Below, piece after piece: positions 26,501 through 35,061 of a stretch of DNA of 64,000 nucleotides. Position 1 is the first letter of the stretch. Each line of letters opens with the position of its first letter. The notes below the pieces were generated by a model that had not been told where the DNA came from, did not search any database, and saw only the letters and a list, made by a program, of their open reading frames with translations. The position numbers were made by a program, and so were the translations under genes. The stretch covers positions 7,130,001 to 7,194,000 of the forward strand of contig CP108997.1 of NCBI GenBank assembly GCA_036226585.1, read 5' to 3'. Source of the stretch: Streptomyces sp. NBC_00708. GTDB taxonomy: Bacteria > Actinomycetota > Actinomycetes > Streptomycetales > Streptomycetaceae.

Positions 26501-29500
26501 CTCCGCCGTCTGCCGGTGCACCTGCTCGACGGCCGCGTACACGTCCGGACCGAGGGAGGTGACGGCCTCGGGCACGGGGGCGGGGGCATCGGCGGCCCCG
26601 ACGGTCCGCGCAGGCGCGGGTTGCGCAGGGGTGTACGCGGGCATGGGGGCCGCCTGGTTCTCGGGCTCGGGTGCGTACGGGGGCGACGGCCGGCGCTCCG
26701 GCTCGGTGGACGCGGCACGGGGCGGCGGAAGCTGACCGTGGTTGGCTCCGCTGATCTTCACCGTCATTCGGGGCTCGCGCTCCTTCGCTGAGGTTTCGGG
26801 CACGTCGTAGGGCGCCCAGAGAGCGCCGAGGTCGAGGGGGACACCGCGCACGGCGAGTGCGCCGAGCGCCGCGTGCAGGCCGCCGGTACCGGCCCGGCCC
26901 GGCCCGTCCAGGGACACGGCCGCGTACGGGCGGTCGCCGAGGATCTGCCCCGTCAGGACGGTCAGCGCGTTGCCCGCACCGACCTCGACGAAGGTCCGCA
27001 CCCCGTTCGCGTACATCGCTTCGATCTGGTCCTGGAAGAGCACCGGCGAGGCGAGATGGTCCGCGATCCGGCGGCGCACCTCCTCGGGATCCGAGGGGTA
27101 CGGTGCCGCGTCGGCGTTGCCGTAGACCTCGGTCCGGGGCCCCGTCAGCGGCACCGAGCGCAGGTACGCGGCCAGCGGCTCGGCGGCCGGGGCGACGACC
27201 GGACTGTGGAAGGCGGTCGACGTGGCCAGCCTCCGGGTCGCCACACCTTCGGCGGCGAATCCCTCCTCGGCGCGGGCGACAGCGTCGGCAGTACCCGAAA
27301 GCACCACCTGGCGCGGCGAGTTGTGATTGGCGGGCCAGACGTCTCCGTACGCTCCGGCGGCCAGTACCGCCGCGACATGGGCATGGTCCGTCGCGACCGC
27401 CAGCATCGCGCCCGGTGCGCCGGCCGCGTCCCGCATCAGCTCACCCCGGCGACGGGCGAGAGCCACCAGCGCCCCGGCGTCCAGCACACCCGCGCAGTGC
27501 AGCGCCACCAGCTCACCGAAACTGTGCCCCGCCACGCAGTCCGGGCGCAGCCCCAGCTCCCGCACCACCTCCAGCAGCGCCAGCGCGTGCACCGCCAGGG
27601 CCGGCTGCGCCCACTCGGTGGCGTCCAGCAGCGCCCGCCGGGCCGCGCGCTCCTCCTCGGTGAAGGCAGGCGGCGGGAACACGACCCGGTGCAGTGCCCG
27701 GCCGTCGAAGGACGCGCCGCCCAGCCGGTCCCACACGCCCTGCGCGGCCGGCGACAGCATGGCGACCCCGGCGCCCATCCCGACGTACTGCGCACCCTGG
27801 CCGGGAAAGAGGAAGCCGATGCGGCCGGGATCCGCATCCCCGTACGCACAGCGCGTTCCCTGCGGCGTGGCGAACGCCGTGCCGGGCCGCTGCCGGATCA
27901 GCGCGAGGGCCCGGTCGTACTTCTCCCGCAGATCCTCCCCGTCATGGGCGACGATCGCCAGCCGCACCGGGTCGGTGGGGGAGAAGGACGTGTGGCTCTC
28001 CCGCGCCAGTGCGGCGAGCGGGCGGCCCGCGTCCGTCGGTGGCGGCACGAGGGCGGCGGGTGAGTCCCCGCTGAACAGGACGAGTTCGCTCGGTGCCGAG
28101 CGATGGCGCAGGGCCACCCGGCCGCCGCCCGAGGGCACGTACTCCTCCAGCGTGACGTGGAAGTTGCTGCCGCCGAAGCCGAAGCTGGACACCGATGCCC
28201 GGCGGGGACGGCCGGGCGGCCGTACCCAGGGGCGTGTCTCGGTGTTCACGTAGAACGGGCCGTCGGGAAGCGCCGCCGCCGGGTTGGGGTGCTCGACCTT
28301 CACGGTCGGCGGCAGCACCTGGTGGCGCAGGGCCATGACGGCCTTGAGGAGCCCGGCAGCGCCCGCCGCGCACTTGGTGTGGCCGATCTGGGACTTCACC
28401 GAACCGATAGCGCACCACTGCCCGTCCGAACGGCCCGAAGCTCCGAACACCTCGCCGAGTGCCGCCAGTTCGGCCGTGTCGCCGGCCTTGGTCCCGGTGC
28501 CGTGCGCCTCGACCAGCTCGACGGTCTCCGGTCCGTAACCGGCGTCCTCGTACGCGCGACGCAAGGCCCGCGCCTGGCCCTCGGGCAGCGGGGCGTAGAT
28601 CGCGGTGCCCCGGCCGTCGGAGGAGGTGCCGATGCCCCGGATCACCGCATGGACGCGATCGCCGTCCCGCTCCGCGTCGGCCAGCCGCTTCAGGGCGTAC
28701 ATGACGACGGCCTCACCCAGCATCGTGCCGTCCGCCTCGGCGGAGAACGGCCGGCAGTCACCGCTCGGGGACAGCGCGGGCGTCTTGGAGAAGCACAGGA
28801 ACATGCCGATGTCGTTGCCCGTGTCCACACCCCCGCTGATCACCAGGTCGGCCCGGCCGAGCGCCAGTTCACCGACCGCCGTGGACAGGGCGGCCAGCGA
28901 ACTGGCACAGGCCGCGTCCGTGGTGTGGTTGATGCCGTGGAGGTCGAACCGGTTGGCGATCCGGCCCGCGACGACGTTGCCCAGCAGACCGGGGAACGTC
29001 GACTCCCGCCACGGCTGGAACCGGGCCGAGATCCGGTCGCACACCGCCCGCGCCTCGGCCTCGGCGAACCCGCTCTCACGGAGCGCGGCGAGCCACACGG
29101 GGCGGTGCGTCCGTCCGTACATGTGCGGAAGGAGCTCCAGCGCCGCCGCACCGAGGACGACACCGGTCCGGTCCGGGTCCAGGCGCGCCCTGCCCCCGAC
29201 GTCCGCCAGCACCTGGTCGGCGACCATCAGGGCGAGCAACTGGGAGGTGTCCGTCGAGGAAAGGACGGTGGGGGGAACCCCGTACGCCATCGGATCGAAG
29301 TCGACCTCCGGCAGGAAGGCACCACGGCGTGCGTACGTCCGGTCGGGGGCGGCCGGGTCCGGGTCGTAGTGGTCCTCCACCCGCCAGCGGGACGCGGGGA
29401 CCTCGGTGATCAGGTCCTGTCCGCCGGACACGATCCGCCAGTACCCGGCCGCGTCCGTCGCACCGGGCACCAGGGCGCCCACTCCGACCACGGCGACGGG

Positions 29501-29527
29501 ATGGCGGCCGAGAGGGGAGGAACGCAC
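23597..29527 (-). CDS. PfaA-like PUFA-synthase subunit (KS-AT-ACP-KR-DH)
   Basis: The product has 1976 residues. The KS (10-460) has Cys207, His342 and His383. The AT (570-900) has GHSFGE (Ser669). A Pro/Ala-rich linker follows, then one ACP (1116-1195, LGVDSIKR, Ser1153). The KR (1430-1720) has TGGARGV and Tyr1625. The PUFA-type DH (1725-1976) has His1734 and Asp1897. Canonical PUFA synthases have several tandem ACPs; only one is visible here. GTG was chosen because AGGAG lies five bases upstream; an ATG 45 bases earlier overlaps the pfaD-like stop (ATGA). Together with its neighbours it should assemble a reduced or partly unsaturated acyl chain iteratively. Confidence 0.9.
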   Translation of the reverse strand: MRSSPLGRHPVAVVGVGALVPGATDAAGYWRIVSGGQDLITEVPASRWRVEDHYDPDPAAPDRTYARRGAFLPEVDFDPMAYGVPPTVLSSTDTSQLLALMVADQVLADVGGRARLDPDRTGVVLGAAALELLPHMYGRTHRPVWLAALRESGFAEAEARAVCDRISARFQPWRESTFPGLLGNVVAGRIANRFDLHGINHTTDAACASSLAALSTAVGELALGRADLVISGGVDTGNDIGMFLCFSKTPALSPSGDCRPFSAEADGTMLGEAVVMYALKRLADAERDGDRVHAVIRGIGTSSDGRGTAIYAPLPEGQARALRRAYEDAGYGPETVELVEAHGTGTKAGDTAELAALGEVFGASGRSDGQWCAIGSVKSQIGHTKCAAGAAGLLKAVMALRHQVLPPTVKVEHPNPAAALPDGPFYVNTETRPWVRPPGRPRRASVSSFGFGGSNFHVTLEEYVPSGGGRVALRHRSAPSELVLFSGDSPAALVPPPTDAGRPLAALARESHTSFSPTDPVRLAIVAHDGEDLREKYDRALALIRQRPGTAFATPQGTRCAYGDADPGRIGFLFPGQGAQYVGMGAGVAMLSPAAQGVWDRLGGASFDGRALHRVVFPPPAFTEEERAARRALLDATEWAQPALAVHALALLEVVRELGLRPDCVAGHSFGELVALHCAGVLDAGALVALARRRGELMRDAAGAPGAMLAVATDHAHVAAVLAAGAYGDVWPANHNSPRQVVLSGTADAVARAEEGFAAEGVATRRLATSTAFHSPVVAPAAEPLAAYLRSVPLTGPRTEVYGNADAAPYPSDPEEVRRRIADHLASPVLFQDQIEAMYANGVRTFVEVGAGNALTVLTGQILGDRPYAAVSLDGPGRAGTGGLHAALGALAVRGVPLDLGALWAPYDVPETSAKEREPRMTVKISGANHGQLPPPRAASTEPERRPSPPYAPEPENQAAPMPAYTPAQPAPARTVGAADAPAPVPEAVTSLGPDVYAAVEQVHRQTAEAHAACQRMLVDSHTAFLRMTETSMAALLGMPPGGDADAGEAVTVPVPLPPPRLPAVAPVPAMAVPVPVPEAVPVPPMPVAPAPAPVMVPSAVPIPASPDADAPHAMSSSELEGVLLSVVARLTGYPAEMLTLDMELEADLGVDSIKRVEILSAVRRQVGDVASGDVGRLGRLRTLREIVDALVSGPAPTPPAATGSAAPEGAGSPVPDTRPGKDVPLTRLVPRLVESPASGLVTAGLLDGPVVVTGAGPDGLTGLVARKLVEHGVDATAVAEVPSDARAVIHLGGLTSSSAPDEARELHLSAFRAARTVAARATAGGEVVFVAVQDTGGDFGLGGRTRDRAWLGGVAGLVRTAAKEWPGASCRVVDCERGGRDDEEVAEAVVRELLEGGADKEAGLRADGSRAVPHLVPAPVAPEGKGRISSASVLVATGGARGVTAAALLDLAGAHRPRIVLVGRTDPGAEPAGLDAAADEPSLTRLLAERADAAGTDASPARIAARAREILAAREVRATLAALEAAGSPVRYVRADARDADALAAALRDVREAWGPVTGIVHGAGVLADKRIAEKSDEQAGLVMSTKVDGLRALLAATADDPLDTIILFSSVAAVFGNPGQCDYAMANEVLHQVASAEQARRPDCLVRCVAWGPWQGGMVSPSLAAHFGRSGVPLIPLAQGAAAFSAELAGPAGEPRVVLVAGEDPAAIAPAGDASRAQVLVRADALPQLADHAPAGVPVLPVAMALDWFAGAAAAWLPASGPLVVRELRVYRTCALPDLAGAGHRLTVLGSRGAPGAPRGLDAELRGEDGTAYYRAVLDTAGELPAPDAWDTPEALKPLDAAGPYESTALFHGPRFHALRTVNGASEHGAEAVVAGLRALDWAGAHGPLDAAAVDGALQLSLLWAERALGARTLPMAVAECRVHRRGPVEGEVRCVVRGRKTHDTGARCDAALIGADGSVLLELIGVELVRRPS

Positions 29528-29568
29528 GGATTCTCCTGGAGAGGTGGGCTTCGGTACGCGGGGGCCGC

Positions 29569-31152
29569 TCATGACGGCTCGTACGGTGCGTAGGCGAACG
29601 CCTCGGGCGGCAACGGGACTCCATGGGTGCGCAGTTGATGGGCGCGCGTGAGCACGGCCGCGCCTTCGAGCAGATTGAGGGCGATCCCGACCACGGTCCG
29701 GTTCGCCGGATCGGCGAGCGGTGTGCCCGCCACCCACCGGTTGAAGGAACCCATCGAGGGACCGCACCAGATCTGGTAGTCGGTACGCCGCGACGCCTCG
29801 CCGTCGATCGCCCAGCGGCTCGAACTCCCCAGATACCAGCGGAAGACCAGGGCCATCCGGTGCTTGGGGTCCGCCTGGGCGCGCGTGATCTCCGAGGGGT
29901 CGCGCCGCTCCCAGAACGCCCGTGTGTGCTGCCAGACCTCGTCGAACGAGGCACCCAGCACCTCGCGTTCGAGCGCGGCACGCAGGGTGGGCGGGATCTC
30001 CTCCAGTGCGTCGTGCGCCCGGTACGCCGCGTAGAGCCTGCCGGCCCGCTGGGCGAACATCGTCCCCCGCGCGAGCACTTGCAGCTTCACCCCGAGCTCG
30101 AACATGTCCGCCGCCGGCGCCATCGCCACGTCCGCGATGTCGGCGTCGCAGAGCATGGCCTTGGCCTCGTCGGACAGCCCGGCCTCGACGGCGGTCTGGT
30201 TCACCGACCCCACGACCACGTACGACGCGCCGAGGGCGAAGGCGGCGGCCACCGCGTCGGGTGTGCCGAGACCGCCGGCCGCACCGATCCGGACCGGCCG
30301 GCGATAGCCGTACCGCGCGCACACCTCGTCGCGCAGCGCCGCGATCCTCGGCAGCAGGACCGACAACGGCCGGTTGTCGGTGTGCCCGCCGCTGTCCGCC
30401 TCCACGGTGATGTCCTCGGCCACCGGCACGCACGCCGCGAGCTCCGCCTCCTCCCGCGTCAGCCTGCCCTGCGCCACGAGGGAGTCCAGAAGTCCGGCAG
30501 GGGCGGGAGAGAGGAACCGCTCGGCCACCTCCGGCCGGGAGACCTTGGCGAGCATCCGCGTACGGCGGACGATGCCACCGCCCGCGTCCCGCCGCAGACC
30601 CCGGGCCGCACACCACACGACGGCCGGGGTCAGCTCCATGTACGCCGACGCGGAGACGAGGGGGACACCGCAACGGACGAGGAGTTCGGCGACACGTGAC
30701 TCCAGCTCCGGTTCGGCCGGGGAGTGGATGAGGTTCACACCCCAGTTCCGCCGCTCGCCCAGTTCGTGGACGAGCGCGAGGACCGCCCGCTCCACCTCCG
30801 GGTACGCGAGACCGCCCGCGCCGAAGAAGCCCAGCATGTCCGCCCGCGCCATCGCCGCCACCAGGGCGGTGGTCGCGATGCCGTTCGCCATCTCGCCCGC
30901 GATGTAGGGGAATCGGACCCCGTGCGCCTCGCAGAAGGTACGGCCGCCGAGCCATTCGGGGTACAGCGGCGGCAGTGTCGCGAGCACCCGGTCCGGCGGC
31001 ACGGGACCGCACGCGAGCCCCCGTTCACGCCCGTCCGGCCCGCCGACCAGATGGACGGGTTCCCGGATGCGCCGGGCACAGGCGGCGATCCCGTCGAGGG
31101 TGAAGGCATCCGGGGACACCACGGAGGAGCCGGAAGCTGCGAGGACGGACAC
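29569..31152 (-). CDS. PfaD-like trans-acting enoyl reductase
   Basis: This 527-residue flavin TIM-barrel enzyme is of the PfaD family. Diagnostic segments are FPYIAGEMANGIATTALVAAMA near the N-terminus, ADSGGHTDNRPLSVLLPRI, and IGAAGGLGTPDAVAAAFALGA, which bind FMN. A long C-terminal extension (TRAFWERRDPSEITRAQADPKHRMAL, RWYLGSSSRWAIDGE) is typical of PfaD rather than nitronate monooxygenase. It supplies enoyl reduction in trans during chain elongation. The GTG start has GGAG seven bases upstream. It sits between the thioester reductase and pfaA-like genes, as expected for a synthase operon. Confidence 0.92.
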   Translation of the reverse strand: MSVLAASGSSVVSPDAFTLDGIAACARRIREPVHLVGGPDGRERGLACGPVPPDRVLATLPPLYPEWLGGRTFCEAHGVRFPYIAGEMANGIATTALVAAMARADMLGFFGAGGLAYPEVERAVLALVHELGERRNWGVNLIHSPAEPELESRVAELLVRCGVPLVSASAYMELTPAVVWCAARGLRRDAGGGIVRRTRMLAKVSRPEVAERFLSPAPAGLLDSLVAQGRLTREEAELAACVPVAEDITVEADSGGHTDNRPLSVLLPRIAALRDEVCARYGYRRPVRIGAAGGLGTPDAVAAAFALGASYVVVGSVNQTAVEAGLSDEAKAMLCDADIADVAMAPAADMFELGVKLQVLARGTMFAQRAGRLYAAYRAHDALEEIPPTLRAALEREVLGASFDEVWQHTRAFWERRDPSEITRAQADPKHRMALVFRWYLGSSSRWAIDGEASRRTDYQIWCGPSMGSFNRWVAGTPLADPANRTVVGIALNLLEGAAVLTRAHQLRTHGVPLPPEAFAYAPYEPS

Positions 31153-31210
31153 GGAGAGGCTCCAACGGCACAGGGAGGCGGACGGGTCGGTGAGAAGGAG
31201 GGGCGGGCGG

Positions 31211-32365
31211 TCAGGTGCGGTGAACGGGCGGCGACACGTCCGCGGTCGCACCCGGGGGAGCGGGTACGGTCCACGGGCGTGCGGCCAGGCCGGCCCAGAG
31301 GTAGTCGGCACCCACCGGCGCGGAAGCGGCGGAGGGGCCCAGCCGGGCCCGGACCCGGGTGTCGTCGAACCGCCGCCGGTGCGCGAGGTAGGCCGTCATG
31401 CCCGGGTAGAAGTCGAGCAGGGATTCCAGGGCCGACGGGGTGTCCGGCGGGGCGTCCACCAGGTCCACGCTGACCGGGACCAGCCGTTCCAGCACCTCCA
31501 CGACGGTCGTCACGGGCACATCGCGGTCGTGGACGACGTGGTACGTATCGACCCCGCCCGAGGGTGCCCGGCCGGCCAGCCGCACCATGACCTCGGCCGC
31601 GTGCTCCACCTGGAGGAGGTTGAGCCGGCCGTGCGCGTGCCCCACCATCCGGACCCGGGGCCGGGCGCCGGCGCGCAGGGCGGGGGTGCCGGGCCCGGGG
31701 GCGTGGTACGCGTCCCGCATGATGCGCTCGACGACCTGCAAGGGGTGCGAGGGGAGGTCGGGGTGCGGCGGCAGGTCGGTGACCAGGATGCCCGGCCGCA
31801 GCACCAGGGCCGGCCGGCCGTGTTTCTTCGACCAGGCGTGCACCAGTAACTCCGCCTCGTACTTCGAGCGTTCGTAGGCGTTCTCGAAGCCGTGGGCGTC
31901 GTCCAGCTCGTCCTCGTACGCCACCCCCTCACGCCGGGCCCCGGCCACGAACGCCGTGCTCACGTGGTGCACACGGGGCCGCAGGCGCCCCGCGGCGGCC
32001 AGCTCCAGGACGTGCCGGGTCCCTTCGACATTGGTCCGGCGCAGCTCGGGGAGGTCCCCCTCCAGGTTGATGCTCCCGGCGCTGTGCCAGAGCGTGCCGA
32101 TACCGTCGGCCAGTTCCTGGAACGCATGCCCGGACAGCCCCAGGCCGGGCCGCGCGAGGTCCGTCTCCACCACCCGCAGCCGGCCGGGGAGGGCGGCGGT
32201 GAACGCCTCCGGAGAGCCGGTCAGTTCGAAAAAGCGGATGATGCGCCGCAGAGCGTCGCCCGACCCCGCGTGCGCCAGCACCGTCACCGACCGGTGTGTG
32301 TCGAGCAGACGACGCAGCAGGCGCAGTCCGAGAAATCCGGTGGCGCCGGTGAGGGCTACGTGCAC
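31211..32365 (-). CDS. Thioester reductase-like SDR (chain-release enzyme)
   Basis: This 384-residue extended short-chain dehydrogenase of the Lys2/HglB-type thioester reductase group has ALTGATGFLGLRLLRRLL for the nucleotide, the strand TLWHSAGSINLEGDL, VHHVSTAFVAG and the catalytic pair in YERSKYEAE. Such enzymes release acyl-ACP as an aldehyde or alcohol, and also occur with PUFA-like synthases in the zeamine and heterocyst-glycolipid pathways. It is the first gene of the minus-strand operon. Codon 173 is TTA (31847-31849), rare in Streptomyces and dependent on the bldA tRNA. The GTG start has GGAG eight bases upstream. Confidence 0.87.
   Translation of the reverse strand: MHVALTGATGFLGLRLLRRLLDTHRSVTVLAHAGSGDALRRIIRFFELTGSPEAFTAALPGRLRVVETDLARPGLGLSGHAFQELADGIGTLWHSAGSINLEGDLPELRRTNVEGTRHVLELAAAGRLRPRVHHVSTAFVAGARREGVAYEDELDDAHGFENAYERSKYEAELLVHAWSKKHGRPALVLRPGILVTDLPPHPDLPSHPLQVVERIMRDAYHAPGPGTPALRAGARPRVRMVGHAHGRLNLLQVEHAAEVMVRLAGRAPSGGVDTYHVVHDRDVPVTTVVEVLERLVPVSVDLVDAPPDTPSALESLLDFYPGMTAYLAHRRRFDDTRVRARLGPSAASAPVGADYLWAGLAARPWTVPAPPGATADVSPPVHRT
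31847..31849 (-). other. In-frame TTA codon (bldA-dependent)
   Basis: Codon 173 of the thioester reductase gene is TTA (Leu, in AELLVH). In Streptomyces this codon is read only by the bldA leucyl-tRNA and typically links expression to development or secondary metabolism. Confidence 0.85.
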
Positions 32366-33001
32366 GGCCAGGACTCCAAGGGCTTCGGAAGGGACAGCCG
32401 CGTCCCGCCGCGCGAGGCGGAGGGCGGGGCGCCGCCGGTGTGACGACCGGGGGAAGCGGGACGCGTCATGCCGTTTTGACGGTGCGGTCGCACCACGAGC
32501 GGTGCGTGCCACGGCCGGTCCGGCACCGTGCCGACGCTCCGGTCCCCGGCCCTCCCCGGCACGTTGATCTTCGGCGCACGGCACACCATGGCAGACGGGG
32601 GGCGAAGCGGAAGACCTCGATCCGGGCTGCTCACCCGAACGAATTACTCCCCGGCCACGGGCCGCGCACGCCAGTACGGAGACGCCGCGCCGCCCGTACC
32701 GCGCGGGATTGCGTGGCGCCCGCAGGGAGACGCGCGCTTGGCTCATCCCTCCTTCGAGGGATCTTGCGGGCCGCCCCGGGGCCGGTCGTCGCCCGCCGCC
32801 GGAGGGGCCGGCAGGCGTTGTGGCGCCTGCGCGGGAAGGGAGTCGATGCGCTGCGTCCATACGCAGGAGTCGTCGGCCGGACCGATGCGAGGCGGACGGT
32901 GCTCGCTGCCGAGGGCGATGCTGAGGCGCGCGGGCGAACCCACCGCCTCTCCTGCCGAGCCCCGCACCACCACCCCGCCCCGTCACGCATTGGAGTCCCC
33001 C
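32366..33001. other. 636-bp divergent intergenic region of the lipid cluster
   Basis: No credible gene was found here: long open frames on both strands are Arg/Pro-rich and lack family features. It must hold the promoters of the synthase operon and the acyltransferase/ABC operon. The only clear structure is the hairpin ATCCCTC-CTTC-GAGGGAT at 32745-32762. A long leader for one operon is possible. Confidence 0.6.
32745..32762. repeat. Perfect 7-bp hairpin with CTTC loop
   Basis: ATCCCTC and GAGGGAT flank a CTTC tetraloop in the divergent intergenic region, about 240 bp upstream of the acyltransferase gene. It could be an operator, or part of a structured leader. Confidence 0.45.
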
Positions 33002-34378
33002 ATGTCCGCTTCCGGTCGGCCGACCTCATCGACGGAGCCCGCACCGCCCACCACGTCGGTCCCCTCCGCCAGGTCCGCGCCGTCGGAGCCCCGGCCCGAG
33101 CGGCCCGCCGCCCCGCCCCACCTGCCCGTCCACCCCGTGGACCGGGCCTTCCTCAACCTGGAGCGTGCACGCCCCGACGTACGCTGGGACGCCGGGGGCG
33201 TCGCATACCTGAGCGGGCCGCCCCCCGCCCTCGCGGACCTCCGCGCGTACTTCGGTCACCGCCTGCGCGCGCTGCCGCTGATGACGAGCCGTATCGAGGG
33301 CGGCCGGCGACCGCGCTGGCAGCCGGACGAGGGCTTCGACGTGGACCGGCACGTGCACGAGGCCGTCGCCGACGGGCCCGGCGGCTGGGACGCCGCCCTG
33401 CACACCGCGCTCAACGCCCCCTTCGCGCCCGGCACCTACTGGGGAGCCTGGCTGGTCCACGGCCACGATCCGGACGCCTATGCCCTGTGCTACCGCTTCC
33501 ACCACGCCTGCCAGGACGGCGCGGCGGCGGCCATGACCTTCCGGGCCGTGCTCGGTGAGGGGGAAGCCTCCGGCAGGCCCGTGCCCGGCCCGGGGCGCCG
33601 GGCCGCGGTGCCCCGGCGTGCGGCCGCCGCCGTCGGGCTGGCCGCCAGGTTCGCGGCCGGCACGGTCACCGTACGCGGACACCGCCCCGTCGCCGCGTAT
33701 GTGCCGACCGGGGAACGGCGGCTGTACCGGGGGCGCGTCGCCTCGGACACCCTCCGGCGGATCGGTGCGGCCCGGGACGGCTCGGCGCACGACGCGTATC
33801 TCGCGGCGCTCGCGGGGGCGTTGGCCGCCTGGGCCGACGAGTCGGAGGTACCGCTGCCCCGGGTCAAGGTCGTGCTCCCGGTCGACGCGCGGCGCCCCGA
33901 CGAGGAACAGACCTGGGGGAACCGCTGCTTCGCCCTGCCCCTGGAACTGCCCGTGCGCCTCGCCCCCGCCGGCGCGTCCTCGGACAGCGACGCCGTCAGG
34001 CGGCTGGACCACGTGACGACGGCGACGCGCAAACTGCGCGGCGCCGCACGACGGCAGACGATCGTGGACCTGGTGCGCCACATGCCGGCCCGGCCCACCG
34101 AGTGGTACATGCGCCGGGTGCTCTCCCCGCGTGTCACCAACGTCATGACCACCTCGATGCCGCTCGCCGACCGGGGCGGCCTGGGCGAGACCCGGGTGAC
34201 GGGCACCGCCCTGCTGCCGCTGCTCGTCCCCGGCCACCTCTTCGCGGTCGCGCTCTCGTTCTTCGGCGAGTGGGCGGAGGTGTCCGTCGTCGTCGACAGG
34301 GGCCTGCCGCGGGGAGAGCGCCTGCCGGAGCTGTGGGAGCGGGCCGTGGCGGAACTGGCGGAGGCGGCGCCGCGATGA
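33002..34378 (+). CDS. Wax ester synthase/diacylglycerol acyltransferase-like protein
   Basis: The 458-residue protein shows the WS/DGAT signature HHACQDG (HHxxxDG), preceded by PVDRAFLNLERARP, a variant of the family N-terminus. C-terminal VTNVMTTSMPLADR and LFAVALSFFGEWAEVSVVVDRG correspond to the second conserved half. Family members join an acyl-CoA to a fatty alcohol or diacylglycerol. Next to a fatty-acid-type synthase and a reductase, esterification of the released chain is plausible. The first 40 residues are Ser/Pro-rich and unlike the family. The ATG is preceded by GGAG at seven bases. It is divergent from the synthase operon. Confidence 0.8.
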   Translation: MSASGRPTSSTEPAPPTTSVPSARSAPSEPRPERPAAPPHLPVHPVDRAFLNLERARPDVRWDAGGVAYLSGPPPALADLRAYFGHRLRALPLMTSRIEGGRRPRWQPDEGFDVDRHVHEAVADGPGGWDAALHTALNAPFAPGTYWGAWLVHGHDPDAYALCYRFHHACQDGAAAAMTFRAVLGEGEASGRPVPGPGRRAAVPRRAAAAVGLAARFAAGTVTVRGHRPVAAYVPTGERRLYRGRVASDTLRRIGAARDGSAHDAYLAALAGALAAWADESEVPLPRVKVVLPVDARRPDEEQTWGNRCFALPLELPVRLAPAGASSDSDAVRRLDHVTTATRKLRGAARRQTIVDLVRHMPARPTEWYMRRVLSPRVTNVMTTSMPLADRGGLGETRVTGTALLPLLVPGHLFAVALSFFGEWAEVSVVVDRGLPRGERLPELWERAVAELAEAAPR

Positions 34379-34446
34379 GGCGATGCACGGCGGCGAGCCG
34401 GCGGCCCGCCCGGTCCCGTACACACCAGACACGACGGAGCAGCGCG

Positions 34447-35061
34447 ATGGACGTCACCGATGTGCACCACTCCTACCGGCGGCACGCCGTCCTCCGGGGC
34501 GTCGGCCTCCAGCTGCGGCCCGGCACACTCGCCGGGATCGTCGGGGAGAACGGAGCGGGGAAGTCCACCCTGCTCAAGATCCTCGCCGGTGAACTCGCCC
34601 CGGACCGGGGAACGGTCCGGCACAGCGGCAGACTCGGCTACTGCCCCCAGGCCGTCGTGCTCGACGACTCGTTCACCGTCCGCCAGCACCTCGACTTCTT
34701 CCGGCACGCCTTCGGCCTGCCGGACCTCCGGCGGGCCTTCGAGGTGATGGAGATCCTGGGCTTCACCGAGTATCTCGACCACCGTGCGGGGCTGCTGAGC
34801 GGTGGTTCGAGGCAGAAGCTGAACCTGACGCTGGCGCTCATGCACGACCCGGACGTCCTGCTGCTGGACGAGCCCTACCAGGGGTTCGACTGGGAGACCT
34901 ATCTGCGGTTCTGGGAGCTGGCGACGAGCCTGCGCGACGCCGGACGCTCGGTGCTGGTCGTCTCGCACCTCGCGTACGACATCGACCGGCTCGACCTGCT
35001 GTGGCGGCTGGACGGCGGGCGCCTGCACCTCCGCGACACGCGTACGGGGGCGACGGCGTGA
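34447..35061 (+). CDS. ABC transporter ATP-binding protein
   Basis: The 204-residue nucleotide-binding domain has Walker A GENGAGKST, Q-loop YCPQ, signature LLSGGSRQKLN (a variant of LSGGQ), Walker B VLLLDEPYQGFD and switch His in VVSHLA. It is short for the family and ends soon after the switch. GGAG lies about seven bases before the ATG. Its stop overlaps the GTG of the permease gene (GTGA), so both are translated together. It is probably an exporter for the lipid product made by the adjacent synthase; the transport direction is inferred from the ABC-2-type partner. Confidence 0.92.
   Translation: MDVTDVHHSYRRHAVLRGVGLQLRPGTLAGIVGENGAGKSTLLKILAGELAPDRGTVRHSGRLGYCPQAVVLDDSFTVRQHLDFFRHAFGLPDLRRAFEVMEILGFTEYLDHRAGLLSGGSRQKLNLTLALMHDPDVLLLDEPYQGFDWETYLRFWELATSLRDAGRSVLVVSHLAYDIDRLDLLWRLDGGRLHLRDTRTGATA

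Noticed and set aside
29527..29572. ATGA-coupled start of the PfaA-like gene at 29572
   Set aside because: Not excluded, but AGGAG five bases before the GTG at 29527 is a much stronger initiation signal, so that start is preferred.
32528..33001. N-terminal extension of the WS/DGAT-like gene to 32528
   Set aside because: The extra 158 codons are Arg/Pro-rich without similarity, and a good ribosome-binding site precedes the internal ATG at 33002.
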